Source: Eubacteriales bacterium (GTDB lineage Bacteria; Bacillota; Clostridia; Lachnospirales; Lachnospiraceae). From it: a DNA stretch of 64,000 nucleotides. Positions 7,368-15,948 of this stretch are shown in pieces (the stretch's first letter is position 1; the number at the start of each line of letters is the position of its first letter). A program made the translations under genes and the position numbers. The DNA lies in assembly GCA_030524175.1 (NCBI GenBank), contig JAUNHC010000004.1:62001-126000 (forward strand). Reading direction: 5' to 3'. Under the pieces are notes generated by a model. The model was not told where the DNA came from. It saw only the letters and a program-made list of their open reading frames with translations, and made no database searches.

Positions 7368-8810
7368 ATGAGACATTTTGTGAGAAGGCACTGGAAGCTT
7401 TTGATCGTGCTTGCAGTGGTGCTTTACATAGTTATAGGTATGCTTGCACCTTTTGCGGTGCAAAAGAGGATTGCACCGGGGGAGAATCCTTTGCGTACAC
7501 AGGATTTTTATGCAGGTGCAGGAGAGGGAATGAGTGTGGACAGGGCCCATGTGGTGGAGGAGAACCGGGAGGCGCTGGAACTGAGGCTGCGTATGGCACA
7601 GGAAGCACAGGAACGTATTATTCTGTCAACCTTTGATTTCCGGGAAGACGAGAGTACCTGGGATTTAGCCGCGGCTCTTTATGAGGCGGCGCAGCGAGGA
7701 GTAAAGGTGGAGATCATGGTGGATGGTATCAGCGGCCTGCTGAGAATGGAGAGAAATCCGTTTTTCTATGCATTGTCAAGCCATCCGGATATAGAGATCC
7801 GCATTTATAATCCGCCCAATCTTTTGCTGCCATGGACCATAAACGGCAGAATGCATGACAAATATGTGATCTGTGATGATAAGGCATTGCTCCTTGGAGG
7901 AAGGAATACGTTCCGGTATTTTCTGGGCGACTATGCTACTGATGACAGAAGCTATGACAGGGAAGTGATGATATATAATACGGATTTTAAAAACGGTACG
8001 GACAAAAGTGTTATTTCACAGGTGGAGAAGTATTTCAGAGAAATCTGGGACGGACCTCACATGAAGGTATTTCATGATGATGAGAGCCTGAGCGGGAAAA
8101 GTAAGGTAAAGGCTTGTATTGATAAGATGAAAAGCCGGTATGAGGGGCTTAAAGAACAGTATCCTGAAAGCTATGGGGAATATTCCTATGAAGAAAACAC
8201 TGTGGCAGTGAAAAAGACCGCACTTATTTCAGGAGAGACAGGAATCTACGGGAAAAAGCCCCTTGTGTGGGATACTTTGAAAAAACTCATGGCGGGGGCT
8301 GAAAACAAGGTAGTATTTCATACACCCTATGCAGTGCTGGATTCTCAGATGGAGGAGGGTATGCGTGAGATTGCCGGTAATGTAGACGATTTCACTATGA
8401 TACTTAATTCTGTTGAAAATGGAGATAATGTGGTGGCTTCCAGTGATTACAGGATTCACAAAAAGGATATTATAGAGACCGGAGTCCAGATTTATGAGTT
8501 TGACGGAGGAGATTCCACTCATGGAAAATCAATACTCATCGATGATGATCTGGCTATCATCGGCTCCTACAATCTGGACATGCGCAGTACGTATATGGAT
8601 ACAGAGCTGATGCTTGCAGTCCAGGGAGAAGAATTCAGCAAGGAATTGAAAGAGCATATGGACGTTTTTCAGGAGAAGTGCAGAAAAGTCCTGGATGAAA
8701 AGAATTATGAGGTTCCCGAAGGAGTGACAGTACAGAAGCTGCCCCTTAAAAAGAAAATCATATTCAGCATACTGGGGCCGCTGCTGCAGCCATTTAGGTA
8801 TGTGGCGTAA
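7368..8810 (+). CDS. Phospholipase D-family membrane protein, cardiolipin synthase-like
   Basis: The 480-residue protein has one N-terminal membrane segment (residues about 10-30) and two phospholipase D motifs. The first is His163-x-Lys165-x4-Asp170 followed by GGRN. The second is His385-x-Lys387-x4-Asp392 followed by GSYN. Two such motifs form one active site in cardiolipin synthases, which join two phosphatidylglycerols. Length and domain order suit a cardiolipin synthase or a related phosphatidyltransferase acting at the membrane. ATG 7368 or GTG 7359 is the likely start; AGGTGG at 7350-7355 could serve either. It stands alone, followed by a long repeat region. The substrate is not certain. 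Confidence 0.8.
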   Translation: MRHFVRRHWKLLIVLAVVLYIVIGMLAPFAVQKRIAPGENPLRTQDFYAGAGEGMSVDRAHVVEENREALELRLRMAQEAQERIILSTFDFREDESTWDLAAALYEAAQRGVKVEIMVDGISGLLRMERNPFFYALSSHPDIEIRIYNPPNLLLPWTINGRMHDKYVICDDKALLLGGRNTFRYFLGDYATDDRSYDREVMIYNTDFKNGTDKSVISQVEKYFREIWDGPHMKVFHDDESLSGKSKVKACIDKMKSRYEGLKEQYPESYGEYSYEENTVAVKKTALISGETGIYGKKPLVWDTLKKLMAGAENKVVFHTPYAVLDSQMEEGMREIAGNVDDFTMILNSVENGDNVVASSDYRIHKKDIIETGVQIYEFDGGDSTHGKSILIDDDLAIIGSYNLDMRSTYMDTELMLAVQGEEFSKELKEHMDVFQEKCRKVLDEKNYEVPEGVTVQKLPLKKKIIFSILGPLLQPFRYVA

Positions 8811-9120
8811 GGGGGACGCCTTTGTGTGGGGCTGTGGCTGTGGCGGGCCGGGTGAGAAAAGGCTGCAGTACGTTCGTTTCGCATGGGATCACTAAGCGGC
8901 TGAGTCAGCCTGCTTTGTCGGATCGGTCGCCAACTCATAAAATCGTCTGATGACAATTTTATTCAAACAGGGCTCCCTTGATTTTGTGCGTGAGGCACAA
9001 AATCACCTCGGCGCAGGCAGCCTCACCCGCTAAGTGATTCCAAATGCTCACTCAAAGCACTGCAGCCTTTTCTCACCCGGCCCGCCCCAGCCACAGCCCC
9101 ACACAAAAGCTGGCGTTTCA
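8811..9120. repeat. Nested ~300-bp inverted repeat
   Basis: Outer arms at 8816-8869 and 9059-9116 are inverse complements over about 50 bases with few mismatches (left arm TTTGTGTGGGGCTGTGGC...; right arm ends GCCACAGCCCCACACAAAA). Inside, GGGATCACTAAGCGGCTG (8885-8902) mirrors 9024-9041, and a perfect hairpin GATTTTGTGC/GCACAAAATC sits at 8980-9004. No reading frame in it looks coding. The TTTGTGTGGGGC motif recurs at 15769-15781. It may be a non-autonomous mobile or structural element, and it begins directly after the stop codon of the preceding gene, where it could also terminate transcription. Confidence 0.75.
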
Positions 9121-9329
9121 AGGCGGGATATAATACAATTCAATCATAACTTTTGTCAGGGATGGAGTATGTTTGATCATATTATTCTCCCAGTCTCGAA
9201 AGTCTTCCGGTAAATAATATCACACTCCAATGGGGTGAAAACGTAGAGGAAGGGGAGGAGAAGGAAAGCCCCCGCACCGGCTTTCCTTCTCCTGCCCGTT
9301 CGACAACCTTCCGGGCCCCCATCTCTGAT

Positions 9330-9925
9330 TTCATGATTTCGGTATCCTCAGGATATTTACTCCGCATATAGGTTTAAAATACCTATAAGAATGGCGCTCC
9401 CACCAGAAGTTATAGGTACTTCTGGTGCTTCCTTCGGATATTTGTGCTGTATACAGGTTTAAAATACCTATAAGATTAGCGCACCTTCTAAATTTATAGG
9501 TACTTCCGGAGCTTTCTCAGGATATTTGCGCTGTATACCGGCTCAAAATACCTATAAAATTGGAGCTTTCCCTAAATTTATAGGTACTTTTGGAGCTTTC
9601 TCAGGATATTTGCGCTGTATACCGGCTTAAAATACCTATAAGATTGGCGTTTCCTCTAAATTTATAGGTACTTCCGGAGCTTTCTCAGGATATTTGCGCT
9701 GTATACCGGCTTAAAATACCTATAAAATTGGAGTTTCCCCTAAATTTATAGGTATTTCCGGTGCTTCATCCGGATATTTGTTCCGTATATAGGCTTAAAA
9801 TACCTATAAGATTAGCGCTCCTGACTAAATTTATAGGTACTTCCCGAGTATCTTCAGGATATTTGCTCCGTATACATGTTTGAATTACCTATATCGAAAT
9901 TTCTTCACTTATAGTCGCCTGTGGA
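9330..9925. repeat. Tandem array of 84-bp hairpin repeats
   Basis: About seven units start at 9371, 9456, 9540, 9624, 9708, 9792 and 9877, giving a period of 84-85 bases; partial units lie at both ends. Each complete unit carries TACCTATAA ... TTATAGGTA, an 8-12-bp inverted repeat around a ~20-base loop, then a conserved linker (TTCCGGAGC ... CAGGATATTTGCGCTGTATA). Hairpin arms are the best conserved part; unit 1 and the last units are the most diverged. No open frame or start signals fit. The remaining gap to the DtxR-type gene (9926-10073) shows only a GGAATC/GATTCC hairpin near 9930. Confidence 0.85.
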
Positions 9926-10073
9926 CAGGAATCGACTGCCTGATTCCAGCACATTATTCGCCAGAATGCTGTGAATATTTCCTCGGATGCCGTGCGATGG
10001 AGCGCATGACCAAGTGAATAGCAATTTACCAAGCGACCAAGCGGCATGAGGCGCGGAAATAAGTCTCCGCCAG

Positions 10074-10102
10074 TTGAAAAATACAGCATTTTATGTTAAA
10101 AT
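10074..10102 (+). promoter_or_regulatory. Promoter of the DtxR-type regulator
   Basis: TTGAAA (10074-10079) and TAAAAT (10097-10102) are spaced by 17 bases, about 25 bases upstream of the start codon. I saw no clear DtxR-type palindrome here. Confidence 0.55.
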
Positions 10103-10128
10103 TAGAAAAGTGTGACAGGAGGTATGAT

Positions 10129-10509
10129 ATGAAAATTCGAGAATCAGCAGAAGATTATCTGGAAGCGATCCTGATGCTGTCAAAAAAGGGCGGCAGTGTG
10201 CGTTCTGTGGATATTGCCACTATGCTGGAGGTGTCTAAGCCCAGTGTCAGCCATGCTATGAAGCTCCTCCGGGAGGATGGGTATATTGCCATGGACCGTT
10301 ATGGGACTGTGACGCTTTTGGATAAAGGGGAAGTGATCGCCAGCCGGATTTATGAGCGCCATACAGTGATAACGAATCTGCTGATGGCTTTGGGGGTTGA
10401 TTCAGATACTGCCAGGGCAGATGCGTGTAAGATAGAACATGCGATCAGCCAGGAAAGCTTTGATAAGATTAAAGAGCATTTTTTGAAAAACGGCGGAGAA
10501 ATTGTGTGA
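10129..10509 (+). CDS. DtxR/MntR-family metal-dependent repressor
   Basis: The 126-residue protein starts at ATG 10129, six bases after AGGAGG (10117-10122). It has the winged helix (SVDIATMLEVSKPSVSHAMKL) and the metal-binding dimerisation domain, but no C-terminal SH3-like domain, as in short MntR-type members. Candidate metal ligands are Asp9, Glu12, His78, Cys100, Glu103 and His104. Cys at position 100 (C-x-x-E-H) resembles DtxR/IdeR (iron) rather than MntR, where Glu occupies that place. A DtxR-box-like site precedes feoA at 30556, making this the best candidate regulator of iron uptake in the window. It is monocistronic with its own terminator. Confidence 0.85.
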   Translation: MKIRESAEDYLEAILMLSKKGGSVRSVDIATMLEVSKPSVSHAMKLLREDGYIAMDRYGTVTLLDKGEVIASRIYERHTVITNLLMALGVDSDTARADACKIEHAISQESFDKIKEHFLKNGGEIV

Positions 10510-10585
10510 CAGGACATAGGTGCCGTATAAGAATTAAGGTGTAATAAGAAAAGAAATTAAGGATGTATATGATGACATAACTGAT

Positions 10586-10623
10586 AAAAGCCACCGTGAA
10601 ATTTTTCGTCACGATGGCTTTTT
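10586..10623 (+). terminator. Terminator after the DtxR-type gene
   Basis: AAAGCCACCGTGA pairs with TCACGATGGCTTT across ATTTTTCG and is followed by a T run. It is nearly symmetrical and could also work on the minus strand. Confidence 0.8.
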
Positions 10624-10671
10624 CTATACCGTTTATATGCCGCAAAAATATTCTGCTTTGTGATATCAGGA

Positions 10672-10717
10672 TGGGGCGTGCAGCTTGAAAATGAATTTTC
10701 AAACTTAACGTTCTAGG
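10672..10717. repeat. Dispersed repeat A, copy 2
   Basis: TGGGGCGTGCAGCTTG followed by AATGAATTTTCAAAC and TTCTAGG. It matches 15772-15820 over about 45 bases and the 3' half of 422-466. It lies between the DtxR-type gene and the convergent EamA gene. Confidence 0.55.
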
Positions 10718-10751
10718 CTGTCAAAAGAGCGCAGATGCAGTCGCTGTCCTG

Positions 10752-11669
10752 TCAGGCGGTGACGGTCTCTTTGGACTTTTGGGGAAGCTGAGCCAGAATG
10801 ATCGCTCCGAACATGATCACGCAGCCTGTGATTTCCCGGATGCTTAAGTTCTGTCCAAGGATCAGCCATCCGGCCAGCACGGAAATGCAGGATTCCAGGC
10901 TGAGGATAAGAGAAGCGATAGTAGGATTCATATTTTTCTGTCCTACAATCTGAAGAGTATAGGCGACACCGCAGGACATTACTCCTGCATAGAGCACGGG
11001 CTGCCATGCTGCAAGGATTGAAGTGATCTGAGGGTTTTCCAGGATAAGCGCAGGAATCCCGGAAAGAACGCCGGCAACCAGAAACTGGATACATGACATT
11101 TTTACCCCGTCCGCCTTGGGCGCGAAATAGTCAATAACCAGGATATGCAGAGAAAAGAGCACCGCACATACCAGTACAAGCAAGTCGCCCTTACCTATGG
11201 AGAAACCGTCTGTGATGCACAGGAGGTAAAGGCCCACGAGAGCCATGACTACAGCCGCCCAGATGTATGAACTGCATTTTTTCTTGAGGAAAAGCCCGAT
11301 GACAGGTACGATCACAATATAACATGCAGTGATAAAACCGGCCTTGCCCACAGTAGTATATTTAATGCCAAACTGTTGAAAATTACTTGCAAGGCAGAGG
11401 AAAATCCCGCAGGAGACTCCTCCTATAATAAGTGTTTTGCGTCCGGCCCTTTTTTCATTTTCGGTGAGAGTTACCTTTGGATTACTGCGGTCTGTCATCC
11501 AGATAACCGGAAGAAGGACAATGGCACCGATGATACAGCGCACTGAGTTAAAGGTAAAGGCACCTACATAGTCCATACCCACACTTTGGGCCACAAAGGC
11601 CACGCCCCAGATGGCAGCTGTGAGCAGGAGAAGAAGTGAATTTCTTAATGGTATCTCTTGTTTTTTCAT
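10752..11669 (-). CDS. EamA-family (DMT) transporter
   Basis: The 305-residue membrane protein has ten hydrophobic segments in two EamA repeats (roughly residues 10-140 and 160-295), the arrangement of drug/metabolite exporters. The N-terminus LLLLTAAIWGVAFVAQSVGM and the PTIASLILSLESCISVLAGWL segment of the second repeat are typical. It starts at ATG 11669 with GAGGGG upstream and has no operon partner. Members export amino acids, metabolites or drugs; nothing here fixes the substrate. Confidence 0.85.
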   Translation of the reverse strand: MKKQEIPLRNSLLLLLTAAIWGVAFVAQSVGMDYVGAFTFNSVRCIIGAIVLLPVIWMTDRSNPKVTLTENEKRAGRKTLIIGGVSCGIFLCLASNFQQFGIKYTTVGKAGFITACYIVIVPVIGLFLKKKCSSYIWAAVVMALVGLYLLCITDGFSIGKGDLLVLVCAVLFSLHILVIDYFAPKADGVKMSCIQFLVAGVLSGIPALILENPQITSILAAWQPVLYAGVMSCGVAYTLQIVGQKNMNPTIASLILSLESCISVLAGWLILGQNLSIREITGCVIMFGAIILAQLPQKSKETVTA

Positions 11670-12065
11670 AAATTATTTCCCCTCGTTGTAATAAAACATA
11701 TTATGTACGGAAACAGCACTAAGAAGGTGCCATTTCCTGATTTGCCCGCATTGAGCGCAGGCAGATATTATTATACGGTATAACGGGAGATTAGAAAAGA
11801 CGCTTTTATAAAAAAAAACAATGCTTTTTGGCACTTTGTTGCCCCAATTCCCTACAGCAATATAAAACGATACGGGCAGATATAAAGAAATACCATAATA
11901 TGCTAGAGCGGGAGAAGCCCGTTTATCTTAACTGTTGACGAGAACGGCTGGCTTTACTATTCTGTACAGAGAGACATTATAATTGAAAAGTTCATATATG
12001 AGTGCTATGATATATGACATACAAATCGACAAATTGTTAAGGAAACTTGTGGAGGAACGATATAA
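11670..12065 (+). promoter_or_regulatory. Divergent intergenic region with two promoters for the cysteine hydrolase
   Basis: Two plus-strand promoters fit the consensus with 17-base spacers: TTGACG (11935-11940)/TATTCT (11958-11963), and TTGAAA (11983-11988)/TATGAT (12006-12011). The second lies about 55 bases before the start codon. The remainder is AT-rich, with one weak CGGG/CCCG hairpin near 11909. No gene was seen. Confidence 0.5.
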
Positions 12066-12563
12066 ATGAACAAAGCATTATTGGTAGTAGATATGCAAAA
12101 TATATGTGTTGGAAAAAACAGTGCTGCTGTCTTTAAGTATGACAAGGATACTTTATTAGAAAATGTAAATTTGCACATTAAAGATTATGAAACAGTTGTT
12201 TATATAAAAAATATTATGAAAAGAAATTTAATAAATCATTTTGCTCCGTTTAAGGCGTATGAAGGAACCGTTGAAACAGAGTTGGCAGAAGGTTTATTAG
12301 TAGTTTCTGGCAATATATTTAATAAATATCAAGGAGATGCTTTCTCAAATACAGAGCTTGTACAATGGATACAGAAAAATAATATAAAAGAAATAGGTAT
12401 TGTTGGTGTTGATGGTGGTGGATGTGTAGCGTTAACTGCAATGGGGGCTATTAAAAATAACTTAGATGTTGTGTTATATGAAGATGCAATAGGCACAATT
12501 TTTGTCAAAAAGAAAAATAAGTACTTTAAACAATTGAAGACTATGGGAGTGAAATTTGCATAA
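12066..12563 (+). CDS. Isochorismatase-family cysteine hydrolase
   Basis: The 165-residue protein has the catalytic set of this superfamily: Asp9 in LLVVDMQN, Lys88 in FNKYQGDAF, and nucleophile Cys120 in GGGCVALTAMGAI. Family members hydrolyse isochorismate, nicotinamide, carbamoyl sarcosine or related amides; specificity cannot be read here. GGAGG lies about 10 bases before the ATG. The gene is clearly AT-richer than its neighbours (many AAT, AAA, TTA and ATA codons), suggesting acquisition from a lower-GC relative. It is monocistronic between two terminator-like structures. Confidence 0.8.
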   Translation: MNKALLVVDMQNICVGKNSAAVFKYDKDTLLENVNLHIKDYETVVYIKNIMKRNLINHFAPFKAYEGTVETELAEGLLVVSGNIFNKYQGDAFSNTELVQWIQKNNIKEIGIVGVDGGGCVALTAMGAIKNNLDVVLYEDAIGTIFVKKKNKYFKQLKTMGVKFA

Positions 12564-12633
12564 GGATTTTCTATAAGCATCTGCAAAGGCTGAAAAGACG
12601 ATTCTGTCTATAAAATCGATGGAAATAGTATAA

Positions 12634-12681
12634 AAAAGAAGCTCTGCCGGGATTGTTCCTCATGGGCAGAGCTTCTTTTTT
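12634..12681. terminator. Bidirectional terminator
   Basis: AAGAAGCTCTGCC pairs with GGGCAGAGCTTCTT and is flanked by A and T runs on both sides. It separates the convergent cysteine hydrolase and purine permease genes. Confidence 0.9.
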
Positions 12682-12710
12682 CAATGCGCTGCGCAGGCGC
12701 AGAGCAGTTG

Positions 12711-12752
12711 GCTTTTATGATTGTTCATGTCTGCATCAACAGACATGTTCAT
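12711..12752. repeat. Small hairpin repeat B, copy 2
   Basis: CTTTTATGATTGTTCATGTC leads into the perfect hairpin CATGTCTG-CATCAA-CAGACATG. It resembles 3394-3420 (hairpin) and 33783-33810 (upstream part). Confidence 0.45.
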
Positions 12753-12753
12753 T

Positions 12754-14130
12754 TTATAAGAATATATATTTCAGTACAAACAGCACGGCCAGTATATACA
12801 TCAGTACACTGATCTTCTTTTCTTTGGCCTTTCCGGATACCAGGTTGATCACAACGTAGGAGATAACGCCCATGGCAATACCTTCGGAGATGCTGTACAT
12901 AAACGGCATGGCAATGATAGCGATGAAGCAGGGAATGGCTTCTGTCATGTCATTGAAATCAATCTTTGTCACAGAGGTCAGCATCAAAAATCCTACAATG
13001 ATGAGGGCCGGTGCAGTTGCGAAGGAAGGAATAGCCAGGAAAATGGGTGACAGAAACAGGGACAGTGCAAAGAAAATAGCTGCCACGATACCTGTCAGAC
13101 CAGTGCGCCCGCCTTCTGCAACACCGGAAGCACTTTCCACAAAGGTGGTGACTGTGGAGGTTCCGCATACAGCGCCTACGGATGTACCAACAGCGTCTGC
13201 AAGGAGTGCGCCTTTGATTTTCGGAAGCCGGCCGTCTTTGTCAAGCATATCTGCCTTGGATGCAACACCGATCAAGGTTCCCAGGGTATCGAACATGTCT
13301 ACGAACAGGAATGCGAACATGATGACAACGAAGTCCAGGGAGAACACAATGGAAAAATCCATATGCATGAAGGTTGGCGCCATGCTTGGGATGGAAATCC
13401 CCCCTGAAAAATCAGGAAGAAGGCTGAAGAAACCTGCATCAGGATTAGGAACATAAAGTCCGGTAAACTGGCAGATGATCCCAAGGAGCCATGTGATCAG
13501 AATACCCCAGAGAATATTTCCTTTCACATTTTTTACCATAAGTACCGCGGTGATCAGTACGCCGATAAGTGCAAGAAGAACAGTGATCCCCTCTGTGTTG
13601 AACGCGCCGTTGGCTGCTGCACTTTTGAAGGAAAATACACTTACCAGGGTAGAGTCATTGTTAACTACAATTTTTGCATTCTGCAGACCGATAAAGGCAA
13701 TGAACAAACCAATACCCACGGATACCGCATGTTTGAGATTCATGGGTATGGCATTGAAAATAGCTTCACGTACATTGGTCAATGACAGGACGATGAAGAT
13801 AATACCTTCCACAAATACTGCGGCCAGTGCGTTCTGCCAGGAATATCCCATTCCCAGGACAACTGTGTAGGTAAAATACGCATTCAGTCCCATTCCAGGT
13901 GCCAGGACGAAGGGATAGTTGGAAAGCAGTGCCATAAGGCAGGTGGCGATGAAGGATGCCAGTGCGGTAGCAGTAAAAACAGCACCCCGGTCCATACCGG
14001 AATCCGACAGGATATTCGGATTTACAGCCAGAATGTAGGCCATGGTCATGAAGGTGGTGATACCCGCCATTACTTCTGTTTTAATATCTGTGTTTCGTTC
14101 CTTCAGATGAAAAATTTTGTCAAGATTCAT
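12754..14130 (-). CDS. NCS2/AzgA-type purine permease
   Basis: The 458-residue membrane protein is a purine permease of the adenine/guanine/hypoxanthine branch (AzgA, PbuG, PbuO). Diagnostic segments are LAPGMGLNAYFTY near residue 78 and GTSTVTTFVESASGVAEGGR near residue 300, with 12-14 hydrophobic helices. It starts at ATG 14130 with GGGGGAAG upstream, 32 bases after the guaD stop, so both are one transcript. Under the guanine-type riboswitch upstream of guaD it most likely imports guanine or hypoxanthine. It shares a bidirectional terminator with the neighbour. Confidence 0.9.
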   Translation of the reverse strand: MNLDKIFHLKERNTDIKTEVMAGITTFMTMAYILAVNPNILSDSGMDRGAVFTATALASFIATCLMALLSNYPFVLAPGMGLNAYFTYTVVLGMGYSWQNALAAVFVEGIIFIVLSLTNVREAIFNAIPMNLKHAVSVGIGLFIAFIGLQNAKIVVNNDSTLVSVFSFKSAAANGAFNTEGITVLLALIGVLITAVLMVKNVKGNILWGILITWLLGIICQFTGLYVPNPDAGFFSLLPDFSGGISIPSMAPTFMHMDFSIVFSLDFVVIMFAFLFVDMFDTLGTLIGVASKADMLDKDGRLPKIKGALLADAVGTSVGAVCGTSTVTTFVESASGVAEGGRTGLTGIVAAIFFALSLFLSPIFLAIPSFATAPALIIVGFLMLTSVTKIDFNDMTEAIPCFIAIIAMPFMYSISEGIAMGVISYVVINLVSGKAKEKKISVLMYILAVLFVLKYIFL

Positions 14131-14162
14131 AATTCTTCCCCCTTTTATTTAGCACAAAGGTG

Positions 14163-15443
14163 CTAGAAAATTTTTGCACCGGAAACATATTTTCCGGTAA
14201 TGTTGCGGTCATCGGACAGATAAACAAGTCTTTCCAGCCGTTCCTTGGATGTGAACGGCTGTGGGTGGGGGAGGTTTGAGTCGTCGAGAATAACGGCATC
14301 AAATTCATAGCCTCCCTCGAAGCTTCCTACTTTTCCAAAGAAGGAACCACCTCCTATGGTTGCAATGTAGAAGACTTCTTCCAAAGTTAAAGGTTTCAGG
14401 GTATCGTCCACCAGCCGCCAGCGGAGCTTGGATGTCTGAATGGAATCAGCCATGGCCCGCAGCAGTGACACAGAGGTTCCCCCGGCGATGTCGCTTCCGA
14501 TCCCCACATGCAGTCCTTCGGAAAGGTATCGTCTGACAGGTGCAATTCCGGAGGAAAGGTTGGTGTTGGACTGGGAGCAGTGGGCAATGTATACACCTCT
14601 CTCTTTCATGAGAGCGATTTCTTCATCGGGGCAGTGTACACAGTGGGCCATGATGGCAGGGCCGTTTTCGCCGCCGAACAGACCGAACTGGTCATATGCT
14701 TCCCCGTAGAAGCCGGTGTTGGGACAAAGTTCCTTCACCCATGCAATCTCACCAAGATTTTCGGACAGGTGGGACTGTACAGGAAGGTGGTATTCCTTTT
14801 GGATTTCTCCGAGCATTCTCATCAGCTCATCGGTACAGGAAGGGGTAAACCGGGGAGTCAGGATGGGCTTTACATTCTGATAGCGTCCGGCTGTTTCCTG
14901 TATCCAGGCCAAGGTAGCCTGTGCTGAGGCTTGTGCACTTTCCTCCTGAAGAGCGGGAGGGCCGTTTCTGTCCATGTTTACCTTACCGATAAAGGTCTTA
15001 AGTCCCGTCTCTTCCATCAAGTCCATCAGAAGCTCTGTTGCGGCTACGTGGAGGGTGGCAAAAATAGAAGCACGGGTAGTTGCACTTTTCTTCATATCTT
15101 CTGCGAAGATGGAATAGGCCTTTCTGGCATAATCCAGGTCTGCGTACTTTGATTCCTGAGGAAAAGTGATGGTGTCCAGCCATTCCAGCAGTTCCAGGTC
15201 CATGCCGATACTCCGGAAACTGTACTGAGGAGCATGGAGGTGCAAATCTGTAAGTCCGGGTATGATCAGACAGTCACCCACATCCCGGCAGGGGATTCCG
15301 TTGTACTTTTCCGGGAGATTTGTAAATACTCCGGCGCAGACACCATTTTCGCAGACAAGATACCCATTCTCTGTGATGGAAAGCTTTTCGGGGCTTTCAT
15401 TGTAACAGACAGTACCTTTCAGTGCGAATGTTTTTTCGTTCAT
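14163..15443 (-). CDS. guaD: Guanine deaminase
   Basis: GuaD deaminates guanine to xanthine and ammonia in purine salvage or breakdown. The 426-residue amidohydrolase has the metal motif His68-x-His70 in PGLTDLHLHAPQY, His225 in VQSHLSEN, His267 in MAHCVHC and Asp318 in GSDIAGG, all expected zinc or catalytic residues. I choose ATG 15443 (MNEKTFALKG) because GAAGG lies eight bases upstream; a GTG at 15452 would overlap that site. The gene is led by a purine riboswitch and followed by a purine permease, which supports guanine over other amidohydrolase substrates. Confidence 0.92.
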   Translation of the reverse strand: MNEKTFALKGTVCYNESPEKLSITENGYLVCENGVCAGVFTNLPEKYNGIPCRDVGDCLIIPGLTDLHLHAPQYSFRSIGMDLELLEWLDTITFPQESKYADLDYARKAYSIFAEDMKKSATTRASIFATLHVAATELLMDLMEETGLKTFIGKVNMDRNGPPALQEESAQASAQATLAWIQETAGRYQNVKPILTPRFTPSCTDELMRMLGEIQKEYHLPVQSHLSENLGEIAWVKELCPNTGFYGEAYDQFGLFGGENGPAIMAHCVHCPDEEIALMKERGVYIAHCSQSNTNLSSGIAPVRRYLSEGLHVGIGSDIAGGTSVSLLRAMADSIQTSKLRWRLVDDTLKPLTLEEVFYIATIGGGSFFGKVGSFEGGYEFDAVILDDSNLPHPQPFTSKERLERLVYLSDDRNITGKYVSGAKIF

Positions 15444-15493
15444 GTACGTCACCTTCTTTCCTGCGCAAGAGACCTGTACAGCATTATGGGCAC

Positions 15494-15596
15494 AAAAAAA
15501 CTACCTGATCATGCCGACAAAGTCCCTGAATAGAACTTATAGACAACTATTACGGTAGTTGGTAGAGACGTCCAACCGATTATGGACCTATATAAG
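15494..15596 (-). ncRNA. Purine (guanine-type) riboswitch upstream of guaD
   Basis: The aptamer spans 15536-15596 on the minus strand. P1 is CTTATA/TATAAG, P2 is GTCCA/TGGAC with a loop containing the conserved GG, the core J2/3 is GTCTCTACC, and P3 is AACTA/TAGTT with loop CCGTAA. The specificity base before the 3' P1 strand is C, which marks guanine/hypoxanthine rather than adenine binding. A T7 run (15494-15500) follows GGTAG; GGTAGTT is complementary to AACTACC in the P3 5' strand. I do not see a separate ordinary terminator 5' arm, so the switching direction is open. Confidence 0.88.
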
Positions 15597-15631
15597 CTGC
15601 TGCATTTACGCGATATTTATATTACATTAAT

Positions 15632-15660
15632 ATTATAAAAGATATAAATTTTTCTGTCAA
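15632..15660 (-). promoter_or_regulatory. Promoter of the riboswitch-guaD-permease operon
   Basis: Minus-strand TTGACA (15655-15660) and TATAAT (15632-15637) are spaced by 17 bases, a consensus sigma-A promoter about 35 bases upstream of the aptamer. Confidence 0.85.
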
Positions 15661-15771
15661 TTGATTTTGCAAAATTATAGAAGTCGAAATAGATAAAGTT
15701 TTAGTATACATTTTGGACAGAATATACAACAAAATTTATTTTTGTTTTTTTAGCATTGATAAAATTATTTT

Positions 15772-15820
15772 TGTGTGGGGCGTGGAACTTATGGAAATGA
15801 ATTTTCAACATACTCTAGGC
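15772..15820. repeat. Dispersed repeat A, copy 3
   Basis: TGTGTGGGGCGTGGAACTT followed by GGAAATGAATTTTCAAC and ACTCTAGGC. It aligns with copies at 422-466 and 10672-10717. The TTTGTGTGGGGC beginning also occurs in the arms of the palindrome at 8811-9120. Confidence 0.55.
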
Positions 15821-15948
15821 AAAATTTTAATTTCGTGCTAAAATGTGCAGTATTAACTTGCAGAGTAGGGAGATTCTGTATCTGGCTGGGTATATTTGCA
15901 GCAGTCGGTACAGAGTTTCAGTTTATTATTGTAAAACGGAGGGATTCG

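Noticed and set aside
9330-9925. CRISPR array
   Set aside because: The period is 84 bases and the linker between dyads is as repeated as the rest; there are no unique spacers and no cas genes.
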